The notes under the pieces are model-generated. The model did not search any database. It had not been told where the DNA came from and saw nothing but the letters and a program-made list of their open reading frames with translations. This document shows positions 55,888-64,000 of a DNA stretch of 64,000 nucleotides, piece after piece. Positions within the stretch are counted from its first letter, which is position 1. Every line of letters begins with the position of its first letter. Source of the DNA: Benincasa hispida (taxonomy: Eukaryota; Streptophyta; Magnoliopsida; Cucurbitales; Cucurbitaceae); contig NC_052358.1 of assembly GCF_009727055.1 (NCBI RefSeq), positions 43,429,639 to 43,493,638 on the forward strand, written 5' to 3'. Position numbers and translations under genes: made by a program.

Positions 55888-57760
55888 TCATAGACCTAGT
55901 CCTACTAGGTGACTCTCGAATACTTTAGCCGAGAGGGCCTTTGTAAATGGATTAGCTAAATTGTCTTGTGAGACTATCTGCGTGATGATCACGTCTCCTC
56001 TGTGTTCAATTTCCCTAATGAGATGGTACTTCCGCTCGATGTGCTTTTCTCGTTTATGGCTTTGAGGTTCCTTTGAATTTGCAACTGCTCCACTGTTGTC
56101 ACAATAGAGGGTGACAGGCAGGGGCATATTAAGAACTACTTCCAGGTCAGTCAGGAATTTTCTGAGCCATACTACTTCTTTTGCTGCTTCACTTGCAGCT
56201 ACATACTCAGCTTCCATTGTGGAGTCAGCAATACAACTTTTCTTGATGCTTCTCCATACAACTACTCCTCCATTCAGAGTAAATATTGACCCCAAAATTG
56301 ATTTCCTAGAATCAATATCCATTTGGAAGTCAGAATCAATGTATCCAGTAAGGATTAAATCCTCAGCACTATACAGAAGCATATAATCTCTTGTTCTCTG
56401 AAGATACTTAAGAATGTTCTTAACGGTAGTCCAATGATCATATCCAGGATTGGACTGAAACCTGCTGACTATTCCAATTGTATTGCATATATTGGGACAA
56501 GTACACAACATTACATACATTAAACTCCCGACTACTGATGCAAATGGAATCGTTTCATATCCTTAACCTCTTGAGGTGTCTTAGGACTTTGTTCCTTAAA
56601 TAAATGAATTCCATGTCTGACAAGCAACGTTCCTTTCTTGGAATTTTGCATTTTATATCTAGACAACATTTTGTCTATATAAGATGCTTGAGATAGTGCT
56701 AAAGTTCTATTCTTATGGTTCTAAACTATTTAGATCCCAAGAACATATTGTGCTTCTTTCGAATCTTTCATTTGGAACTGCGTAGCCAACCATCTCTTAA
56801 TGTCAGCTAGAAGTTCTACTTCATTTCCTATGAGTAGAATATCATCAACATACAACACCAGAAAGGCGACAGTTATGATAACAATTTTCTTGTAAATACA
56901 AAGTTCGTCAACATTTTGTTCAAAGTCATAAGATTTGATCATAGTGTCAAATCTCATATTCCAAGATCTAGATGCTTGTTTCAACCCATAAATCGATCGG
57001 TTAAGTTTGCAAACCTTTTGCTCTTTATCCTGTTCAATAAACCTTTATGGTTGAGACATATAAATACTCTCTTCAAGATAGCCATTCAGAAAGGCTGTCT
57101 TGATATCCATTTTCCATATTTCATAATCATAAAATGTAGCTATGGACAAGAGTATTCTAATTGACTTTATCATGGCAACCAGAGAGAAGGTTTCTTCATA
57201 GTCTACCCCCTCTCTTTGGGTAAACCCTTTTGCCACAAGTCTTGCTTTATAGGTATGTACCTTACCAGCTAGGTCTTGTTTTCTCTTGTAGATCCAATTG
57301 CAACCGATGGGTTTTACCTCTTCGGGTTGATTTACAAGATCCTAGACAGAATTGAAATACATAGATTCCATTTCAAGGTCCATGGCTTTAATCCATTGGT
57401 CTTCGTCTACATCATTCATTGCTTGTTTGAAAGTCAATGGATCCTCTAAGCCATCATCTGGTATGATGACTTGAGTTTCAATTAAACCGATGTACTGGTC
57501 AGGCTGTTGCACAACCCTCCCACTACGACGAGGCATTCTCAACTTTTAAGAAGGCTGTGAAGTACTATTTTCATCAGCAACTTTTGTCGATGGACCTGGT
57601 CTGTCAAAAACTCTTGTTGATACATTTTTTGTTTCTCTAGACATTTCTTCTATTACTAGCTTACTACGAGGTTGATGATTCTTTATGTGGTCTTCCTCCA
57701 GGAAATTACATTTTTCGATATAAATACCTTGTCTTTCTGAGGATCGTGAAAGTTGCATTC
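55888..57760 (-). pseudogene. Copia reverse transcriptase and RNase H of element D
   Basis: Read on the minus strand: the end of the integrase region (NFLEEDHIKNHQPRSKL); the RT start (MRMPRRSGRVVQQPDQYIG, DPLTFKQAMNDVDEDQWIKA); GFTQREGVDYEETFSLVAMI; the catalytic FLVLYVDDILLIGNE (56850 region); and an uninterrupted RNase H stretch of 210 codons (56520-55888) with GYIDSDFQMD, ADSTMEAEYVAASEAAKEVV, YCDNSGAVANSKEPQSH, and the ending SHLVGLGL. RT is broken by several frameshifts and stops; RNase H is the best preserved transposon domain in the window. Confidence 0.88.
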
Positions 57761-57909
57761 TTTATTGGATTTAGACTTTACGAATGCAATTAATAGATTC
57801 AATACCTTTATTGAAGAAACTCAAGAAGAAATGTTGAATAACATCTTTATTGATAATAGAATATGTTTAATTTTTACAAGCTGCGAGTTTTAGGACATAA
57901 GACCCAACA
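57761..57909 (-). repeat. 5' LTR stub of element D
   Basis: TTTATTGGATTTAGACTTTACG to GACCCAACA duplicates 55581-55738 with a short indel. It joins directly to late pol at about 57760. Confidence 0.88.
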
Positions 57910-57914
57910 GGTTC

Positions 57915-58873
57915 TATTTAGGAGGGGGTTTTTAAGCTGATGGAAACGTACACCTCCACCTAGGAACCGACCTAGAAGGTGAATTGGACAAATATATTAT
58001 AAGCATGCAATAAATGATTGATTTTATTAAATGAAATTAATATTGCAAACCATTCAATATAAATGTCATATTGAGCAAATTTAAAGGACTTAGAAAAATT
58101 CATTAGTCGGGGTTTTAACTAAGTATAATAAAATCCTAATAAAATATTAGAATACTTTAGTGGGAGGAAGTTGGTATATATGATATTCAAATTTTAGCTC
58201 TCACATCCCCAAGAGTTCACACTGTAAGATTCATACTTGGTTTCATGTTGCCTTGGGAGCACCCTCCCTTCAGAAAGTGTTAACATGGGCCAATAACAAG
58301 GTGAATGGGGAAAGTATTCATAGTAAGTGCGAAAGGGACGTGTGTCAACATGTCCCACTGTCTCCTCTATTAGGTTGCACCATGAGATTCCTATGGTCTG
58401 CTTGCGTGTCATCCTAGAGTGACCATCCCTTTGGAGGGCCTCATCATAGGGGTCAGAACAACGTGAACTCAAATAATGTATAGGGTTTCTTAGCTTAATC
58501 TTCAACAGTTGTTTTTCCCTTCGGTAGCCTGTTGAAGCATACCTCTGGGATCTGAAAATGAGAAGGTTAAACTTACGGGATTAATTATATTATTTAATGA
58601 ATCCTTGACTGAAACACGGTAGCTAAAAACTATAGGAATAAAAGTTATTATGGTATTAGTAATTGGCTGAGATTGTCTTAATTCAGAGGAGTAACTGATC
58701 ACCCTTCGGTGGTTGTTGCTCTAAACCTCTGAAGTATCATTGCAAAAACTAAAATCAAAAGTTTAACAAGCATTCTGTGATTAAATATACTTTTGCTAAA
58801 TTGATTGGATAATTAAGTAATGGATTATGACAAAGATAACCAATAAGGTTAATTGATTGTTATATGTTTCAGC
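57915..58873 (+). other. Element C leader, second part
   Basis: Continues the leader after element D. No ORF of interest. A run of short AT-rich and GC-mixed sequence leads to the gag ATG at 58874. Confidence 0.55.
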
Positions 58874-60929
58874 ATGTCTTCCACAATCATATCTTTGCTT
58901 AAAAATGAGAAATTAATCAGTGAAAACTATGCGACGTGGAAATCTGACCTAAATACGATTCTAGTTGTCGATGATCTGCAGTTTGTCTTGATGAAGGAAT
59001 GTCCTCCAGTCCCTGCTCAAAATGCATCTCAAGCGTTGAAGGATGCTTATAACCATTGGACAAAGATCAATGACAAGGCCCAAGTCTATATCTTGGCAAG
59101 TCTGTCTGACGTTCTTACCAAGAAGAACGAGGCCATGATGGCTGCACGTTAGATTATGGAGTCTGTTTAGGAGATATTTGGATAGCCGTCCGCTTAGACC
59201 TGACATGAGGCTCTTAAGTACATTTATAATGTGCGCATGAAAGAGAGTCAATCAGTGAGAGAAAATTTTCTCGACCTGATGGTCCATTTCAATGTTGGCA
59301 AAATGAATGGTGTGGTCATAGATGAGCAGAGTCAGGTGTCCTTTATTTTGGAATCTTTTCTGAAGAGTTTTCTTCAGTTTCGCAACAATGCGGTAATGAA
59401 CAAAATACAGAAAAATATGACTGCCCTTCTGAATGAGACTTTTGAGTCCCTTATGAAAGATAAGGAACAATAGAAGGAGAAGTAAATGTTGCCCATTCCA
59501 AAAGGTTCCATAAGAGTTCATCCTCTGGAACTAATTCCGTTTCTTCAACTTTTGGTACTAAGATCCAGAAAAAGAAAAGAGGGAAGGGGAAGGGGAAGGC
59601 TCCTCCTACTGTTGGCAAAGGCAAGGGTAAATGCTTCCATTATAATATGGATGGTCACTGAAAATGCAATTTCCCCAAGTACCTTGCTGAGAAAAAGAAA
59701 GAGAATGAAGGTAAATATAATTTAATAGTCCTAAAGACTTGTTTAGTGGAAAATGACCATGATGCCTAGATAGTAATTCAGGAGCCACAAATCATGTTTG
59801 TTCTTCTTTACAGGAAATTAATTTCTTTTAGCAGTTAGAAGAGGGTGAAATGATGCTTAAGGTTGGAACGGGAGACACTATTCCTGCTCGTGCAATGAGA
59901 GTTGCTAAGTTTTCTTTTGGAAATAGATTTTTGTTTTTGGAAAACTTATACATTGTTCCCAAAATAAAGAGGAATCTTGTTTCTATTTCTTGTTTAATTG
60001 AACAATCATAATCGGTTTCTCTTAATTTAAATGAATTGTTCATTATGAAAAATGGTGTGATTATTTGTTCAGCTAAATTAAAAGACAACTTATATGTGTT
60101 AAGACCAACTAAATCAAATGTACTTTTAAATCATGAGATGTTTAAAACTACTAATACTCAAACTAAAGGGCAAAGAATTTCTCCATGTAACAATGATACA
60201 CACCTTTGGCATTTGAGATTAGGCCACATAAATCTCGATAAGACCAGGAGATTGGTAAAGAATGGACTTCTAAGCAAGTTGAAGATGATTTTTTTCCTCC
60301 ATGTGAATCTTGTCTCGAAGGAAAAATAACTAAAAGACCTTTTAGTGGAAAAGGTTATAGAGCCAAAGAGCCCTTAGAGCTCATATATTCTAATCTATGT
60401 GGTCTGATGAATGTAAAGGCTAGAGAAGGGTACGAATACTTCATCTATTTTATAGATGACTATTCGAGGTATGGTAACTTATACCTAATGGAACATAAGT
60501 TTGAAGGTAATGGAACACATTTTGAACAATGTTCTCTCGAAGAGTGTTTCTGTAACACCTTTCGAGTTATGGAGGGGACATAAATCGAGTTTATATTACT
60601 TCAGAATCTGGGGTTGTCCTGCACATGTGTTAGTGAAAAATCCTAAGAAGATGGAATCTCAATCAAGATTATGCCAATTTTTTAGCTACCTAAAACACAT
60701 CTAAAAAGTGCGTTTTCTGGGCTTAGAATTTGGTTAGTTTTATGCTTAATTTGTGATGTTTGATGCTTTTATTGTTTGATTGTAGGAAATCAAGCAATTG
60801 GATGAGAAGAAGCAATTTTGAAAGATTAATGACCAAAATACCCCCAAGAAGGTCAAGGTTTTGACCTAGGGCATTGATCAATGGAGAAAAAGGAAAGAAA
60901 ATGTAGAAATAGGAGGTAGGGCAGTGTTG

Positions 60930-61095
60930 AACAAGCGTTGCAATACTACCCCACGACGCTGCAAGGAAAAAAGCATTTAAAAATAGGGAAACGTTGTAAC
61001 GCTGCTTGTAGCATTGCGACACTATGGCTAGTGATGCGCGCTACGTATGAAATTACCATAAGCCTTGCAACATTACATTAGAGCGTTGCAACACT
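60930..61095. repeat. Second cluster of GCGTTGCAACGC-like words
   Basis: Includes AAGCGTTGCAATACT, CGACGCTGCAAGG, AACGTTGTAACGCTGC, GCATTGCGACACT and GAGCGTTGCAACACT. Directly upstream of the LTR TATA box. Confidence 0.75.
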
Positions 61096-61107
61096 ACGAC
61101 TGCTGTC

Positions 61108-61116
61108 TATATAAGT
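61108..61116 (+). promoter_or_regulatory. TATA box of the 60691 solo LTR
   Basis: CTATATAAG, directly downstream of the GCGTTGCAA-type cluster. Confidence 0.55.
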
Positions 61117-62158
61117 AGTTTATCATCGAGCAGATTTGGTGGGGCCGAGAGGAGGCCAATGGAGGCATTTTTAAGGCTATTTTGAGAGCGTAAAGCAATA
61201 TTTCAGTGAGTTCTCCCTGAGGAGAGTAATTTTGGACAGAGGCGGCATCTAGGAGCTTCAAAGGATTGAAGATTTGAAGAGATCGTTGGGTTGCGATTCC
61301 GGATTCGAGGATGAAAGTCAAGAACATGGCTTGCAGTTTCTTCCCTATTTTATTTTTTGTCCTTTGTGTTTGGAAACCTCATGAATGGTCTATATTTTTG
61401 TTGTAACCATGAGTTATTGATTTGTGTTTCTAGGGCGTTGATCTAGTTTTATGGATTGGGAAAATTGATTTGGTTATTTCTTGGATTGAATTTATGCATA
61501 ATTATTTTAGCATGTTTATTCTTAATGCTTTTGATTCACTGATCATTAATTGAATGTTCTTTACTTAATGTCTGTTGAGAGAGAGAAGGTGTTGAGTTGG
61601 ATCTAGCATGTTAAACTGTTAATCGAGTATGCACGAGAGTGATAAGAGATTAATAGAGATTGTCGATAGAGGAACTTAATGTTGTGGCTAGTCAAGCAAT
61701 AGAAGAGATTCGGGTTGATGGTTAGTCATTAGAAAGGATTGAGCTCGAGGGAGGATACCTGGATAAAAGACTCCTAGATCTATAATTTGTATGAATCAAT
61801 CTAAGGTTAAAGTAATTAATTTGGTTAATCCGTTTAATGAAATCAGACCCTAGAACGTGTCTTTGACTAGTTTCACCCCAGTTTTATCTTTTCTTGCTTT
61901 TTAGGATTAGATTAGTTAGGTTCTCATTACAGCCCAGTTCTTTAAATAAAATGAGAAGAATCTTTGAATAGCTAAAGAAGTTAAACCAATTCCTCAGAGG
62001 ACGATATTCGATATCTTGACTATTCTACTATATTATAATTTGACGCGTGTGCTTGCACTCATCATCACTACCCTAAGGAAATGAGAGGTGGTTTATTCTA
62101 TGACCCTAAAAAAAATAAAGTGTTTGTATTGACAAATGCTACGTCTTTAGAGGAAGAC

Positions 62159-64000
62159 TGTCACACACCTGAAGGAAATTTTCGGAAAAGATCCTTTGAG
62201 TAGAAGCAAAGATCGTTCCAAATTCTATTTTTATTGAACGTAAAGTTTTACAGTAGAACAACAACTAGATATGCATTTACATAGGGTTTCAGAAACCCTT
62301 ACATTTGAAGAACCCTTTCTTCAAGAACTCCCTTATTCACGTCACGAACGGAACTTCTTCTCCACGCAGATCTCATTCTTCATGAGGACACCACCACTTG
62401 AGAACCCTCTGTATTCTCTTTGGGATAAAGGATTCAAGCAAAAGTTGTGGGCTTTGCTTGAATCCTTGGAAGAGGGAAGGAGGTCGAGAGGAGGAGAGGG
62501 AAAATTCTATAGAGAACTTTTCTCTTGGAGAGAACCCTTCTTTCTTGAGCCATTTTGGAAGTAGAAACTTACACAACCAACTTGAATCCCACCTATCATA
62601 ATTGAGAGAATAAGGGGAGGGAGTTGTAACTCCTTCCCTTTTTATTAATTTCAATTAAATTAATTATATATATATAATAACTACTTTATTATATATATAC
62701 ACTATATGTTATATCAAATATAACATATAGCCTATAGTTTTATATTGCATCAAATACAACATAAACTACAAATTTTATTCTCTCTCAACTATACATGGCT
62801 TTTAATATAAATCACATTTATATTAAATCCACTTAAATGAATCTCATCCATATAAATGATATTTGGATCATATCCAAATATTTTATCCCTTTCAATATAA
62901 ATCATATTTATATTTAATTACATGAATTTCATTCATATAATTTGTATTTGAATCATATTCAAATTCCTCTCATATTACCTTAAATTATAATGTGTCAAAA
63001 TACATTATATATTAATTATATCACATATATAATTAATTTAATTAATTATATCATATATAATTAATTCCCTAAATTAATTTGAACACTTCAAATTAATCCT
63101 CGATTAAATTCCTGTTGAGCTACAGTGGGGACTTTATAGACCTGTAGATTGAAACTCTAACGGTACTCGGATAATGAATTAAACTCTTTAATTAAATTAC
63201 CCAACATCCGTTAATTGCCGGTCACTCCACTAAAGATTGAAGTTGCACTCTTTGCACTATAGATAAATTTTTGTGTCCATTGGATATAACCAATCAACAG
63301 TGCGATGACCCTTCACAAATTGCTTGTAAGTAAAGTTGGGCCAAAATACCGTTTTTCCCCTGTAGTTACATCTAACTTCTTAAGTACCATTGATTCCTCT
63401 AATGAACAATAAATCATAGTCCCACTATGACCAAGTCCCTCTCGAGCCAGGAGAGGGTATGGCCACTATGTTCAAGACCTGGAACCTGCCCTTAAGGGAG
63501 TAATTTATCTACTTGGCCCTGTATCGGGGAAGAAGTGAATTCCGTCTTGTGTAGTTGTGTTCCCAACTCCCCAGTCAGACAAATCCTCAAAATGGTAGGT
63601 CTGTTGAGTTGGCAATCTGGCCACTCTCACCTATACAAATCAAAGAACTGTCTTCATGAGTAGGAGTTCACAACTCACTCAGGATTCGGGTCAAGTCACC
63701 ATGGTCATCCTAGTGAAATGTAAGTGTCTATTATTAATGACGTTATATAAAGAGACTAGTCATTTCGTGGGTTGGTCTTATATAAACTCTTTGTATAGGA
63801 TACCTTCGCTCGCATATCTCTACATGAATGATCAGGATCGGATCATTTGTAGCACTTTACAACACTTGTAACACCTACAAAGTGAGTCGTATTCGTAGTG
63901 TCACCAGGATAAGGTACCCAACCTTGTCCATCTACTACAGACCATTTAGGTTATTATTTAAACAAGATCCACTTGTATGTATCTACATACTTGCTTAAAT
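62159..64000 (-). mobile_element. Copia LTR, minus orientation, cut by the window edge
   Basis: Starts TGTCACACACCTGAAGG on the plus strand. It shares its block order with 1266-2528 (GGAAGC..GATCGTCC / AGAAGCAAAGATCGTTCC, TTAAGGGAGTAATTTATCTA, AAAATGGTAGG, ACCATTTAGGTTATTATTTA). About 150 bp should remain beyond the window. It abuts broken integrase sequence of element C. The open frames inside have no family resemblance. Confidence 0.78.

Larger units (their letters stand above)
51767..57909 (-). mobile_element. Copia element D, minus strand, internally deleted, TSD GGTTC
   Basis: GGTTC at 51762-51766 and at 57910-57914. On the plus strand it starts TGATGGAATACAC and ends GACCCAACA. In minus orientation: a 149-bp stub of the 5' LTR (57909-57761), then directly the late-pol region (57760-55888), a purine tract and a complete 3' LTR (55738-51767, itself split by a solo LTR). 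The rest of the 5' LTR, gag, protease and most of integrase are missing. Confidence 0.92.
60691..62067 (+). mobile_element. Solo LTR with TSD CTACC, inside element C
   Basis: CTACC at 60686-60690 and 62068-62072. Begins TAAAACACATC (expected TG is TA), ends CATCATCA, 1377 bp. A TATA box CTATATAAG lies at 61108-61116. Removing it restores the copia phrase SY-PKEMRGGLFYDP. No coding capacity. A cluster of GCGTTGCAA-type words lies at 60930-61090. Confidence 0.9.
58874..62158 (+). pseudogene. Copia gag-pol of element C
   Basis: Gag starts at ATG 58874 (MSSTIISLLKNEKLISENYA TWKSDLNTILVVDDLQFVL). Stops follow from 59151. The zinc knuckle reads CFHYNMDGH then TGA (59659) then KCNF, so two of its Cys residues are lost. 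The protease is unreadable. Pre-integrase HLWHLRLGHINLDKTRRLVK is intact (60036-60329). The integrase has YFIYFIDDYSRYGNLYLMEH, then about 290 bp is missing at about 60500, removing the catalytic SDRGG and PQQNGV blocks, and it resumes at HILNNVLSKSVSVTPFELW. After the solo LTR it continues YPKEMRGGLFYDP to NATSLEED and stops at the minus LTR (62159). Confidence 0.87.
48678..64000 (+). mobile_element. Copia element C, plus strand, runs past the window
   Basis: 5' LTR 48678-50636, primer-binding site TGGTATCAGAG at 50639-50649, leader 50650-51766 continued at 57915-58873, and gag to pol from 58874 to 62158. It is interrupted by element D (51767-57909, TSD GGTTC), a solo LTR (60691-62067, TSD CTACC) and a minus-strand LTR (62159 onward). 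Confidence 0.85.

Noticed and set aside
55888..56520. Intact 210-codon RNase H frame as a host gene
   Set aside because: It lies in copia element D between reverse transcriptase and LTR, with no promoter or start of its own.

Overview
This window is nuclear DNA from a flowering plant. It is AT-rich, contains spliced genes with GT-AG introns, and is dominated by plant transposon families: Ty1/copia, Ty3/gypsy-like LTRs, L1-type LINEs, hAT, TRIM, a tRNA-derived SINE and MITE-like repeats. A cucurbit (Cucumis-like) source is my best guess from the flavour of the copia and CNOT11 proteins, but I could not check it. I saw no bacterial gene, CRISPR array, rRNA or functional tRNA.

The only intact host gene I can support is the CCR4-NOT subunit CNOT11 (plus strand, 8885-39838). 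Twelve exons splice in frame to about 449 codons, spread over about 31 kb. Introns 1, 2, 3, 5, 10 and probably 11 carry transposons; introns 4 and 6-9 are compact (88-155 bp). Intron 2 (12.3 kb) is a nest of at least seven LINE pieces in both orientations, two with clear target-site duplications (TSDs). Intron 3 (10.1 kb) holds a minus-strand TRIM with two LTRs and a primer-binding site, a degenerate hAT transposon with an 8-bp TSD, a SINE inside a LINE tail, and a gypsy relic. Intron 5 holds a small LTR element.

Two single-N positions (27022 and 31623) each sit exactly between two copies of a direct repeat (122 bp and 2299 bp). I read both as contig overlaps that were never collapsed. The second copy of the SINE/LINE/gypsy block in intron 3 is therefore probably not real.

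Left flank (1-8880): LTRs of a copia family, one inserted head-on inside another, then LTR fragments, a small MITE-like element and AT-rich intergenic DNA. Right flank (40900-64000): a copia stack. Element B (plus, 5'-truncated, ends with its LTR at 48665) is followed by element C (plus, 5' LTR 48678-50636, primer-binding site, leader, gag, remains of pol, running past the window). C is split by element D (minus, 51767-57909, TSD GGTTC). Three solo LTRs with perfect 5-bp TSDs lie inside B, D and C. A further minus-strand LTR (62159-64000) ends the visible part of C. All transposon coding regions are broken by stops, frameshifts or deletions.

I did not find a previously undescribed functional system. 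The most unusual signals are the N-bounded duplications, a palindromic GCGTTGCAACGC-like motif clustered just upstream of the TATA boxes of two solo LTRs, and the depth of the dated-by-TSD nesting.
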